Assembly (NCBI RefSeq): GCF_900009135.1
Contig: NZ_LT797710.1
Location: forward strand, 606,913-670,912
DNA: 64,000 bases
From: Planktothrix sp. PCC 11201
Lineage (GTDB): Bacteria; Cyanobacteriota; Cyanobacteriia; Cyanobacteriales; Microcoleaceae
Direction: 5' to 3'
The notes under the pieces were generated by a model. That model saw only the letters and a list, made by a program, of their open reading frames with translations, ran no database searches and was not told the origin of the DNA. Positions 35,100 to 43,339 of this stretch are shown piece by piece. Numbering within the stretch: the stretch's first letter is position 1; each line of letters opens with the position of its first letter. A program made the translations under genes and the position numbers.

Positions 35100-35645
35100 T
35101 TACCATTTAGAAGGATTATTAGGGTGTAATTGGTCAATATCCCAACGGAGAGGATTGTGTAAAATATATTCCCGCAGATTTTCCAAAGATTCTTCTGTGC
35201 GAATAATATGATCATAATAATTACGTTGCCAAATTTTTACACCCATCTGATTCCGAATCTTATTAATAGATTTAGTGGTTTGATATTTGAAATAACCCAC
35301 TATTTGCCCCAAAATTGGTTTCCGTAGGGGCGGGGTCTTCCCGCCATCCCTAGAATCATCGTTATCAAAATAGCGATCGCCAATCACAAGAATTCCATGA
35401 AAATGATTGGGCATAACAACCGCTAAATCAATTTCAATATTTGGGAAATGTTCAGGAATTTTCTGCCAATATTCATACACAATATCACCAAATTCATTAG
35501 CAATCATTACCCCATTTTCTATTGTTCCAAATACACATTTTCGATCTTGGGCGCAAGTCGTTAAAAAATAAGCCCCTGCTTGACTGTAATCATATCCGCG
35601 TAAACGAATCGATTGGCGATTATGAATTCGAGGATCAAATTTCAT
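35100..35645 (-). CDS. REP-associated tyrosine transposase (RAYT, Y1/HUH family)
   Basis: A 181-residue single-domain HUH enzyme. Start MKFDPRIHNRQSIRLRGYDY, then AGAYFLTTCAQDRKCVFGTI, the HUH metal site VVMPNHFHGILVIGD, and the catalytic Tyr in WQRNYYDHIIRTEESLENLR, followed by YILHNPLRW. Such proteins mobilise REP palindromes. A REP core (35324-35345) lies inside the gene and is translated in frame as GGKTPPLRKP between the HUH and Tyr motifs, the position of a variable loop. The gene sits inside the cas operon between cas3 and cas10d in the same direction, with REP clusters on both sides. All motifs are intact. Confidence 0.93.
   Translation of the reverse strand: MKFDPRIHNRQSIRLRGYDYSQAGAYFLTTCAQDRKCVFGTIENGVMIANEFGDIVYEYWQKIPEHFPNIEIDLAVVMPNHFHGILVIGDRYFDNDDSRDGGKTPPLRKPILGQIVGYFKYQTTKSINKIRNQMGVKIWQRNYYDHIIRTEESLENLREYILHNPLRWDIDQLHPNNPSKW
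35324..35345. repeat. REP core inside the RAYT coding sequence
   Basis: GTAGGGGCGGGGTCTTCCCG plus CC lies within codons about 101-108 of the RAYT gene and keeps the frame, adding a GGKTPPL-type loop. Confidence 0.8.
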
Positions 35646-35670
35646 GGTGGAATTGTTGATGTTTTTGGAT

Positions 35671-36053
35671 AATATTGTGTACCAATTGTTATTGATTTTT
35701 GTAGGGGCGAGGTTGTCTCGCCCTCTTAAATTGGGTTGGGTATACCGGGATTGGGTTGGGCGGGGAGACCCCGCCCCTACGGAATGGGGAAATCAACATC
35801 ATGATTATCTGTACGAATTGTTAGGGATTTTTGTAGGGGCGAGGTTGTCTCGCCCTCTTAAATTGGTTTGGGTATACGAGGGTTGAGGTTGGGCGGGAAG
35901 ACCCCGCCCCTACGGAATCGGGAAATCAACATCATGATTATCTGTACCCATTGTTATTGATTTTTGTAGGGGCTTGTGTCCCTCCTCGCCCTCTTAAATT
36001 GGTTTGGGTATACGAGGGTTGAGGTTGGGCGGGAAGACCCCGCCCCTACGAGG
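35671..36053. repeat. Three tandem copies of a 133-bp REP doublet
   Basis: Units start TTGTAGGGGC at 35699, 35831 and 35964. Each carries a GTAGGGGCGAGGTTGTCTCG palindrome, AAATTGGTTTGGGTATAC, an inverted GGGCGGGAAGACCCCGCCCC palindrome and, between units, AATCAACATCATGATTATCT. The third copy has a small change after GTAGGGGC. This fills most of the 531-bp gap between cas3 and the RAYT gene; no gene is seen. Confidence 0.9.
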
Positions 36054-36155
36054 AATTGGCAAAATTAGGAAGCCATTTGGGGAAAGTCCAATGGAATTGG
36101 ATATGATGATCAACATGGCTGTAAAATATCTTAAAGTCTTGAGCCAAAAACACAG

Positions 36156-36177
36156 AATCCCATTCAGGGATTGAAAC
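36156..36177 (+). repeat. Orphan CRISPR repeat half fused to the cas3 stop codon
   Basis: AATCCCATTCAGGGATTGAA plus AC matches the 22-base handle-side half of the array repeat (transcribed orientation) at 21 of 22 positions. It reads on the plus strand, opposite to the array. Its last base is the G of the cas3 TAG stop on the minus strand. The hairpin AATCCC/GGGATT is intact; on the minus strand it is followed by CTGTGTTTTT and could also end cas3 transcription. Confidence 0.8.
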
Positions 36178-38414
36178 TAAGCAATCCATACTTCTCCTCC
36201 TTGACTTTTGAATCGATAGGCGAGGGTGTCCAACAACAAGGCACTTTGACCAAAGGCGATCGAATAGGGGGCGGTGACATCATGAAAACTGTATTGATCA
36301 CTGATAGGATAAATTTGAAAGTGCATAGGTAATTTTAGCCGCATCCGAACTTCCGTCACTGGACGACGCAGAATATAGGACACTAACCCTTCCTTTCTCA
36401 GTCGTTTATTAATTTCAACAGCCCAACGGTTATCGGGTTGCCAAATTTCAATTCCGGTTAACACCTGTACTTTCCAAGCATCTGCAAAAGGTTGTAAATT
36501 CCCTGGATAAGTAAATTTCCAATTCGATCTTTCCTCTCGATACCGATGTAATTTCATAAAGGCAAGGCAGTGATTAAAACGACCTTTAGGAATCGGTTGT
36601 CCTGTTTTTTCGGCTGTTTCTTTAAGTGATCGCATAAACCCTGCTTCTGTCCAAAATTCTATCTCTAAATTACTTAAAATTCCGGGCAGATCATAGGTTT
36701 TAAAGCGGTCGCTTTCTTGAGTTTCGGTGAAATCATATAACCCACATTGCAACGGACTAGAACCCCGAAAACTACAAGCATCGTCAGCAATTGGATTTCC
36801 TTTTTTCCCTGAAAGGCGATACCATTCTTCTCCCCATCCTTTAATTTTTCCAGCAACTCTTTTTAAAGAAGTCTCGAATACTTTTTCGCATCCTTCCCAA
36901 AATTTTTCTCGACTTTCGGCATATTGTTGTTTAATTTTAGGATTGTTTAAATCATAAGCTAATCGAAAAGATTGCACTGCACCCCAGCGAGAATAGTATT
37001 TATCAAAGTCGTTAATCTGGCGGTATTTTTCCTTAATTATATTTTGCAGAAAAATTCGGTCATAAGTTCCTTCTGGTTGCAAAGGAGGGGAATTTACATC
37101 AAATAAGCGTTCAACTAAAAACTTGGGAACTAGAGCATAAGCAGTGAATTGATTAAATTGAATCTCTTGTCCGTTTTTTTCATATTTTGAATGTCGCCCT
37201 AAGCGTCCTAACCGTTGAATAAAGTTACCCGCATCTGAGGATTCAAAAATTAGGAAGTTAATTTTAAAATCTACCCCAATATCAATGGTACTGGTTCCCA
37301 AAACCAAGTCAGCAGAAAGCGATCGCTCTTTTTCTGCTTTTGCTGAAAGTCCGGTATTTTCCCCAACGGTTAAACCATAAGATTGCAATAAGTTTTGAAA
37401 GAAAGGAACTAACCGTTTCACCGCAGCAATAGAATTCAGAATAATCGCTCCTTTGCTACCGGAATGCTGTTGAAAGTATTGTAAAATTAAAAGGCTATTT
37501 TCTTGTAACCAAGATTCAGAGGCTTTTGAGGCAGATTCTAAAGGAATAAAATTTAACTGAATTTCCCCTGAAACCTTTCGCCAATGATCGGCTTCAAGTT
37601 GTTGCTGTGAGGTAATATCCTCTGGAAATTGATACTTATTCTGTTGAACTGGATCAATCAGATGACAAGAAAAGCCAGCTTCTTGTAAACGGTTAAGTAA
37701 CTGAGGATTAGGGGTAGCTGATAGAAATAAGAATTTTTTATGATTACCACTGCGTCGTTTTAATCCACTGGTATAACGAATCAATAACAGGGTATTGAGA
37801 ACACTGGCAATTTGCGGTTCTCGAAACACATGGAATTCATCGAAGATCAATAAATCAAAATTTCGATCAATTCGATTCCATAATTGATCAGGGTTATCAT
37901 TCTGAAAAACATAAGCACCCCGATAAATATAATGAAAAATATCAGGATTGGTAACTAGAATTTCTGATTGTCCTGTGCGATTTGCGATCGCTGCTGATTT
38001 CTTTAAGCCTTCGGTTTCTGCATAAATTTCTAACTCTAAACCGCTTAACCGATTAACACGGGGTTGGTGTTTAGGTTGAAATTGTTCGAGATAATGATTA
38101 ATTTGTAATTCTTGATCACGGCCGAGTTCATTAGTGGGATAAAGACCAATAGCACAATAATATTCGGGGAAGGTTTTCAAATAGGCCGCTAAACTTTTGC
38201 CATCCCCCGTCATCGCCGTATTAAAAACAATATCAATATTCGGATCACTCAACGCTTTGAAGGTTTCCGCCTGATGCCAAGCTAATGTCCAACCAGGGGG
38301 TAACGTCACCCCTGGCAACTGTTCTGAGGCTGGGCAAGAATAAACAGGCTTGAGTGTGATAGCGTAGGTATTCACAATTAAACTTTCCTGTTTTACGACA
38401 AAATATACTGACAT
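36177..38414 (-). CDS. cas3: Type I-D Cas3' helicase
   Basis: A protein of about 745 residues: SF2 helicase that unwinds target DNA after Cascade binding. Walker A appears as NTAMTGDGKSLAAYL, motif II as LLIFDEFHVFREPQ, motif III as FLFLSATPNP, and motifs V/VI as GTSTIDIGVDFKINFLIF and FIQRLGRLGRHS. No HD domain is present, as expected because I-D keeps HD on Cas10d. The start could be ATG 38414 or GTG 38375 (VNTYAITLKPVYS), which has an AGGAAAG site just before it; homologues I recall begin near the latter. It is the first gene of the cas operon. The stop codon overlaps an orphan CRISPR repeat half. Confidence 0.92.
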   Translation of the reverse strand: MSVYFVVKQESLIVNTYAITLKPVYSCPASEQLPGVTLPPGWTLAWHQAETFKALSDPNIDIVFNTAMTGDGKSLAAYLKTFPEYYCAIGLYPTNELGRDQELQINHYLEQFQPKHQPRVNRLSGLELEIYAETEGLKKSAAIANRTGQSEILVTNPDIFHYIYRGAYVFQNDNPDQLWNRIDRNFDLLIFDEFHVFREPQIASVLNTLLLIRYTSGLKRRSGNHKKFLFLSATPNPQLLNRLQEAGFSCHLIDPVQQNKYQFPEDITSQQQLEADHWRKVSGEIQLNFIPLESASKASESWLQENSLLILQYFQQHSGSKGAIILNSIAAVKRLVPFFQNLLQSYGLTVGENTGLSAKAEKERSLSADLVLGTSTIDIGVDFKINFLIFESSDAGNFIQRLGRLGRHSKYEKNGQEIQFNQFTAYALVPKFLVERLFDVNSPPLQPEGTYDRIFLQNIIKEKYRQINDFDKYYSRWGAVQSFRLAYDLNNPKIKQQYAESREKFWEGCEKVFETSLKRVAGKIKGWGEEWYRLSGKKGNPIADDACSFRGSSPLQCGLYDFTETQESDRFKTYDLPGILSNLEIEFWTEAGFMRSLKETAEKTGQPIPKGRFNHCLAFMKLHRYREERSNWKFTYPGNLQPFADAWKVQVLTGIEIWQPDNRWAVEINKRLRKEGLVSYILRRPVTEVRMRLKLPMHFQIYPISDQYSFHDVTAPYSIAFGQSALLLDTLAYRFKSQGGEVWIA

Positions 38415-38439
38415 TTACTAATATTGCACACCCATTCAT

Positions 38440-38457
38440 AAAATACAAGTACATTTT
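38440..38457. promoter_or_regulatory. Imperfect palindrome upstream of cas3, possible operator
   Basis: AAAATACAAGTACATTTT is an imperfect inverted repeat 26 bp upstream of the cas3 ATG, in the gap divergent from a decayed regulator-like gene. A role as operator for the cas promoter is inference from position only. Confidence 0.35.
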
Positions 38458-38473
38458 GTGATTATTTTTGAAA

Positions 38474-38612
38474 ATGGCTAGAAAAAAAGAAACCCTAACC
38501 CTATCTGTCCCCCCTAACTAAAGAAAAGCTCGAAGACAGCGCTCGATGCCTAAATATCAAATGAGGCGATAATCCTAGTGTATCAGGGTTAGTAGGTGCG
38601 ATCGCCCTTTCC
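38474..38612 (+). pseudogene. Decayed small regulator-like gene divergent from cas3
   Basis: The plus strand reads MARKKETLTLSVPP, then a frameshift, then TKEKLEDSARCLNIK, a TGA where Trp is expected, and GDNPSVSGLVGAIA, then a stop. Rejoined, this looks like the N-terminal ribbon-helix-helix-like segment (MARKKETLTLSVPP.TKEKLE..) I associate with cyanobacterial WYL-type or small CRISPR-linked regulators. The remainder to about 38820 is open in pieces (LEAEQQIKGSDATLRIQQK) without a recognisable domain. It carries one frameshift and several stops, so it is not functional. The regulator identity is recalled, not proven. Confidence 0.5.
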
Positions 38613-38864
38613 TAACTCGAAGCAGAACAGCAAATAAAGGGAAGTGATGCCACCCTCAGAATTCAACAAAAGTGTAATTGCACTTTGCGATGACCCAGCT
38701 TTATCAGCCGTATCAAAATCAGTTTCAGTTCCACAGCTAGTATTGGCTATGGAACTGAAACTGTGAATGGCTGTCCCCAAAAACAGAAAGTGCAGATAAA
38801 GTTGGAGAAAATCTCTCCACACTTTTTCTACACTTTGGCGGGTTCTAAAAGCCTGGAAATTTAA

Positions 38865-38938
38865 CGGGTGTGGAGGGATTCGAACCCCCGACAGACGACT
38901 TAGAAGGTCGCTACTCTATCCACCTGAGTTACACACCC
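38865..38938 (-). tRNA. tRNA-Arg (anticodon TCT)
   Basis: The minus strand reads GGGTGTGTAACTCAGGTGGA at the 5' end, an anticodon loop CTTCTAA with anticodon TCT, and GGTTCGAATCC in the T-arm. The acceptor stem GGGTGTG pairs with CACACCC, with G as discriminator. CCA is not encoded. It is a complete cloverleaf of about 74 nt. Confidence 0.95.
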
Positions 38939-39376
38939 AACCTAAAAGTATTTTACCTTATTCCTTCTCAATTTTTAACATAATCTCAAAAGACTTTTTC
39001 TCAAATCCCAGAAGAAAGCCAAAGGGAAAAATTCTTGATGAAGACCGCCCCTAGTCAGGCCAAGTACAGGATTATTAATCCCAAGGCCCTTTTATTTCCG
39101 TCTTGTTGGTGCCTATGTTATGATCAGTGGTGTTTTAAACAGAACTGCAACCCAGATTAATAGTAATGCAGACTGTAATGGTGCAACCAGTGTTATTCAT
39201 GATCGTACCGATAAATAACATTGGGATTGGATCAGGGTGAAATTGCCAGGGGTGCCTTGACTACGCCTTTAAGAATCCGGGTTTGGAGTCTTAAAAATCT
39301 CAGTGAATCAGCACACAGCGAATTTACCGAGAGTGTCAAAGCCGGGTGCCATGACAGGAGTAGGTGCAGAAGTGTC
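38939..39376. other. Intergenic stretch, likely promoter of the next gene
   Basis: About 440 bp without a convincing gene. A short open frame exists just upstream of 39377, but its residues (LTTPLRIRVWSLKNLSES) look like translated untranslated region. TATGTTATGAT near 39113 resembles a -10 element for the downstream gene. No repeat or RNA recognised. Confidence 0.4.
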
Positions 39377-40048
39377 ATGTTTATATTAAAACGAGCGGAT
39401 GTTGAAATAACCATGGTTCAACACCCTAACCGAGAGCAGCAGATTCCTGTTTTGAATTATCAGGGACAGACATTTCGCCTGATGAAAATGTTTGAAGCCA
39501 AACAAGCAGATGATGCCAGGGCTTTATGGCGAGATCTCACTGATAATAAAGGAAAAGCTTGCGTTTTATTAGAAGAACCAGACCGATATAGTGTCTGGGG
39601 GAAAGTCCGTTTAGACCAGCTTTTGAAGGAAGGTCACGGCCCAACGGACAGCAAATTGTCGATTCTGACTCAAGCCTGCTTGCTGCTATTGCAAGCGGTT
39701 TACTTTGATATTGAAGACTTGCTAGGCTCTAAACAAGCGGTTTCCTTTCAAAAAGATTTGACCAAAATTTTTCAAAAGTTCAAATTTCCCCAAACCGATG
39801 ATTCCAAGGCTATAGAAATGCTACTGACTGTCAATCCTCTGGAGAGCCTCAAAATTCCCTCTTGGCAAGAAAATCACCTCAGCACCTTGCTGCAAGAACT
39901 CTATGAACTGGGAAAAAACTATTTTGGCAATACCAGTTTTGCGGAGGGAATAGAAGAAGTGCTAGAGGATATGGCTGATGATGATCGCGAGCAGTTTGTC
40001 AGTTGGTTGCATCAGTCATCTTTGAGCAAGCAATGGGTCATGAATTAA
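39377..40048 (+). CDS. Conserved cyanobacterial protein, Npun_F0813-like
   Basis: A protein of about 223 residues, soluble, found throughout cyanobacteria; I recall it as the Npun_F0813 family, without a known function. It starts MFILKRADVEITMVQHPNRE, then VLNYQGQTFRLMKMFEAKQA and ACVLLEEPDRYSVWGKVRLD. The second half is helical (LTQACLLLLQAVYFDIEDLL) and acidic at the end (EEVLEDMADDDREQFVSW). The start is ATG 39377; an in-frame GTG 52 codons upstream is unlikely. Another possible start is ATG 39413. Confidence 0.75.
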   Translation: MFILKRADVEITMVQHPNREQQIPVLNYQGQTFRLMKMFEAKQADDARALWRDLTDNKGKACVLLEEPDRYSVWGKVRLDQLLKEGHGPTDSKLSILTQACLLLLQAVYFDIEDLLGSKQAVSFQKDLTKIFQKFKFPQTDDSKAIEMLLTVNPLESLKIPSWQENHLSTLLQELYELGKNYFGNTSFAEGIEEVLEDMADDDREQFVSWLHQSSLSKQWVMN

Positions 40049-40182
40049 CCCAAATATAGACTAGCTGTTCTGACCTAAATATGGGACGCTAGACTAAAGA
40101 CAATTGTTTAAATGCTGAAGTTAACAACGATCAGCCTCTAAACTTGGTCTTGATTCTTTAAATTGCTAGGTATTTTAATCCT

Positions 40183-41217
40183 ATGGGTAGCACTTCACAA
40201 GAAAAGTCCTCTTTATCTGCCACCTTGTTTTCATCACAAGGTATGGTGATTGCCGGGATTGTGTGGGCTGTTCTTGCCTTGTTATTTTTCCTGCTGTTTA
40301 GTGTAACGGTACAAGGAGAGGAGTTACCGTTATGGTACTCCATCGGAACCTATTTTTTTGAATTGGGGGCATTTCTAGCCGCCTCCCTTGTCTGTTATAG
40401 AAACTGGCAAAGTCCCCAAATGGTAAGCGGTCGCAATGTTTGGCTCTGTATTGGGTTGGGGGTATTTTTCTACTTTGTCGGGGGTGTCCTGTTTGGGGTG
40501 TGGGAACTAGCCTGGAATTTAGATCCGGCGGTTTCCATTGCCGATGGTTTTTACGTTCTCAGCTATCTTTTTCTGGCCACGGGAATGATTCTGGCCGTCG
40601 TCTCTAAACGATTGGATTTAGATATTAGTCAGTGGTTAATATTATTCGGGGTAGCCCTGGTGGGAACCACATTTGGAATGTGGGTTGCCAGCCCTAACTT
40701 ATTTGGATTACTCGGTGCTCCCGAACCTGTGGCTATTGAACAATCGGTTCCTACGACTGCTGCGACCGCCCCGGGGGTTTCCGCGCCTAAAGTTGAGAAA
40801 TCTTCAGCCCAAACTTCCCCCGAAACCGACTCAGAGAAGGAGACTTCTTCTGCCCCCCTCTGGGTAGAGGCAATTGATAGCAAACTTGAACCCCTGGCTT
40901 TTGGGTTCAATTTGTTCTACATCATCGGGGATGTTTTCCTGTTGATTTTAGCAACGGCTTTGATTTTAGCCTTTTGGGGAGGACGGTTTTCCCAGTCCTG
41001 GCGGATGATTGCCTTTGCCATTTTCTCCCTGTACATTGCCGATATGTATTTTAAATGGGCTGACTCCCGAGGGTCAGGAAACTATGAAAGTGGCGGTTTG
41101 CTAGAAGTGTTCTTTGTATTTACGGGGGTTTTATTTGCCGTTGGAGCGATTTTGGAGTATGACATCTCAACCCGTTCCCGTCAAAGCCGACGGAGCCGAC
41201 GCACCGCTAAAGGTTAA
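40183..41217 (+). CDS. Conserved cyanobacterial membrane protein
   Basis: A 344-residue integral membrane protein of unknown function. About 8 hydrophobic segments: GMVIAGIVWAVLALLFFLLF, then LGAFLAASLVCYR, VFFYFVGGVLFGVWELAW, and later FNLFYIIGDVFLLILATALI. A Ser/Thr/Pro/Glu-rich loop of about 50 residues (around 185-235) sits between segments. The C-terminus is very basic (STRSRQSRRSRRTAKG). There is no enzyme motif. It lies on the same strand as, and 134 bp after, the Npun_F0813-like gene. Confidence 0.7.
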   Translation: MGSTSQEKSSLSATLFSSQGMVIAGIVWAVLALLFFLLFSVTVQGEELPLWYSIGTYFFELGAFLAASLVCYRNWQSPQMVSGRNVWLCIGLGVFFYFVGGVLFGVWELAWNLDPAVSIADGFYVLSYLFLATGMILAVVSKRLDLDISQWLILFGVALVGTTFGMWVASPNLFGLLGAPEPVAIEQSVPTTAATAPGVSAPKVEKSSAQTSPETDSEKETSSAPLWVEAIDSKLEPLAFGFNLFYIIGDVFLLILATALILAFWGGRFSQSWRMIAFAIFSLYIADMYFKWADSRGSGNYESGGLLEVFFVFTGVLFAVGAILEYDISTRSRQSRRSRRTAKG

Positions 41218-41367
41218 TTGATGGAATGGTTGAGGTTCCGATCTTAACCCATGGATTCATGGAACTCTCGTTCAATCCTTCTCCCCTATCAATCACTGAA
41301 GCCAGGCAGGAAATCCCTTGGTTTTGTGTGAACCTTAATCCTTCGATATCAAGTGACCCCCAACTCA

Positions 41368-42333
41368 ATGACATCCACGAAACTTTCTGAATCGGAAAAA
41401 CGGGAAATTATTAGGCTCTATCAAGACGTGCCGGAGGAAACCACTATTACCCTAGCAGAACGCTATGGAGTCAGTAGCTCAACGGTGAGACGAGTCCTGC
41501 AAAGTGCTGTTCCTAAAGATGTCTATGATCTTCTGACGACCCAGAAACAGCGTCTTCATCGTCTGGGGAAACGTTCCTTGGAAGATGTTGTGGATGGGGA
41601 TGAATCTCAAGGGGAAGTTCACCAGGAAACACCCGAACCTGTAAACCGGGAATCTGCGCTAATTTTGCCTCGAAAGCGTAAGCGCTCATCTACTTTTGAT
41701 GGGGAGGTTTTGAATTCTACTGCTTCTGATTCCCTAGAGCCAGATTCTCTACAAATTTCTCTCTCTAATTATCAGTTGTCAATTCCTGGCTTGGAGGGGC
41801 TGTTCTCCCCAAATCGGCTGGAAGTCAAGGGTCATGCTTTTGGGGACTATGATGCCGATGAAGATAATGATGAGGATGGAGAAGACTCTAATTCAGATCG
41901 GAGGGATGGGGAAGACGAGGAAGACGAGGAGGACTATGGAGACGAGTTTACCGATGATCAGGATGATGACGATACAGAGCCTCGGGGTCTATTTTCCCAT
42001 GCTCTGGCCAGCAGAGGTTCTGTATTAGTCAAAATTCTGCCCTTAACGGAAACTGTGCTCCCGAGAACTTGTTATTTAGTGATTGACCGATTCTCGGAAT
42101 TGATTGCTAAACCCCTGAAAACCTTTAGCGAGTTGGGAACGATTCCAGAAGAAGAAATCCTAGAACAAACCCTTCCTGTTTTTGATAATCACCGGATCGC
42201 TAGTCGTTTTTCTGGACGCAATCAACGGGTATTTAAAGTTCCCGATGGCCGACTCCTGAGAAAAGCGGCTCCCTATTTACAAGCTAAAGGAATTACCCGG
42301 CTCTTAATTGATGGCCAGGTTTATCGGTTTTAA
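41368..42333 (+). CDS. HTH protein with long acidic region (cyanobacterial conserved)
   Basis: A protein of about 321 residues. The N-terminus is a transposase-like HTH: ESEKREIIRLYQDVPEETTI followed by AERYGVSSSTVRRVLQ. A long spacer follows, ending in an acidic tract near residues 165-215 made mostly of Asp/Glu (DADEDNDEDGEDSNSDRRDG and onward). The C-terminal 110 residues form a folded domain (VLVKILPLTETVLPRTCYLV, FRVPDGRLLRKAAPYLQ-like end). A DNA-binding role is likely; regulation or chromosome organisation is open. ATG 41368 is preferred to the GTG five codons upstream. Confidence 0.72.
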   Translation: MTSTKLSESEKREIIRLYQDVPEETTITLAERYGVSSSTVRRVLQSAVPKDVYDLLTTQKQRLHRLGKRSLEDVVDGDESQGEVHQETPEPVNRESALILPRKRKRSSTFDGEVLNSTASDSLEPDSLQISLSNYQLSIPGLEGLFSPNRLEVKGHAFGDYDADEDNDEDGEDSNSDRRDGEDEEDEEDYGDEFTDDQDDDDTEPRGLFSHALASRGSVLVKILPLTETVLPRTCYLVIDRFSELIAKPLKTFSELGTIPEEEILEQTLPVFDNHRIASRFSGRNQRVFKVPDGRLLRKAAPYLQAKGITRLLIDGQVYRF

Positions 42334-42358
42334 TCGGGGTTGATTCACACCGCCATAT

Positions 42359-43225
42359 TTATTTTTTTCCTTGCAATAAACCAAAACGAATCAGTCCCGT
42401 GTCATAGCCTCGACTCATCAGGGGTAAGGCTAGGGCGGCTTGAATTGTTGTGGGGCCACTCAAGAGCAAACCGACGATGGCATTTAGGTTAAAGGCGGAA
42501 TCGATCACCGTATTCCAAAAGGGGGCTACGGCCTTTGACCAGTCGGCGGTTTGAATATGGTTAAACCCTTGAGCCGTGGCGATCGCTTCATATTCGGGCA
42601 AAGCAATCACATAGGGTAAAGCATAAACCCGATAAATTTCCGCTAAGTGTCGGCGTTCCTCCTCGGTGAGTTGTCCGGCTTTCCCCCCCAAGGGACGATG
42701 ACACCAAGTAGCCATTAATAAGGTGCCGCCGGGTTTCAAGACTCGATAGGCTTCGGTGCAAAACTGAATTTTATTCGGGAAGTGTTCAGCACTTTCTAAA
42801 GACCAGACCAAATCAAAGCTATTGCTCTCGAACGGCATTTCTAAGGCATCGGCAACCAAAAACCGCGTTTTTTGCTGTAAATGAGCTTCTAGGGCGCGTT
42901 CTGTGGCTCTTTTAGCTTGGACGGAACTCAGGGTAATTCCGGTGACATCCGCTTGAAATTTGTCGGCTAAATATAACGAACTTCCGCCAATTCCACAGCC
43001 GACATCAAGCATTCGAGACCCTTGTAACTCCTCTTGGTTTGTTGGAGTTAGTCCCCAATTTAGAAATTCTTCAATTAGGTCAATTTGAGCTTGACGGCGT
43101 TCTTTTTTCAGGGTGCCATCAGATCCATAATATCCATGATGCAGATGTTCTCCCCAAATTTTCTCCCACAAACCGGAGGAAGAATCATAGAAGTGCTGAA
43201 TTTGTTGATAGAGTGTTGAGTTCAT
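42359..43225 (-). CDS. Gamma-tocopherol-type O-methyltransferase
   Basis: A SAM-dependent methyltransferase of about 288 residues close in sequence to cyanobacterial tocopherol O-methyltransferase (Slr0089 of Synechocystis), which converts gamma- to alpha-tocopherol in vitamin E synthesis. Shared features are QIQHFYDSSSGLWEKIWGEH, LHHGYYGSDGT, the SAM motif MLDVGCGIGGSSLYLADKF, SLESAEHFPNKIQFCTEAYR, and LMATWCHRP. ATG 43225 is preferred over the TTG three codons earlier. Related Coq5/UbiE or sarcosine methyltransferases are less likely given the WGEHLHHGYYG signature. It stands alone on the minus strand. Confidence 0.85.
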   Translation of the reverse strand: MNSTLYQQIQHFYDSSSGLWEKIWGEHLHHGYYGSDGTLKKERRQAQIDLIEEFLNWGLTPTNQEELQGSRMLDVGCGIGGSSLYLADKFQADVTGITLSSVQAKRATERALEAHLQQKTRFLVADALEMPFESNSFDLVWSLESAEHFPNKIQFCTEAYRVLKPGGTLLMATWCHRPLGGKAGQLTEEERRHLAEIYRVYALPYVIALPEYEAIATAQGFNHIQTADWSKAVAPFWNTVIDSAFNLNAIVGLLLSGPTTIQAALALPLMSRGYDTGLIRFGLLQGKK

Positions 43226-43339
43226 CTGAATCAAAAGAAGAATTTTTGAGTCATGCCATTAGGCAAGCCTCTCTACAGTATGATTCTATTTATTCCGAAT
43301 TGTCTTGTCACTTAACTTAAAGACTAACCCTAATCTCCC

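Noticed and set aside
35644-35886. Open frame across the REP tandem upstream of the RAYT gene
   Set aside because: Translation repeats VGARLSRPLKL from each REP unit; repeat artefact.
39221-39376. Longer start for the Npun_F0813-like gene
   Set aside because: Residues upstream of ATG 39377 do not look like a domain, and the family as I recall it begins MFILKR.
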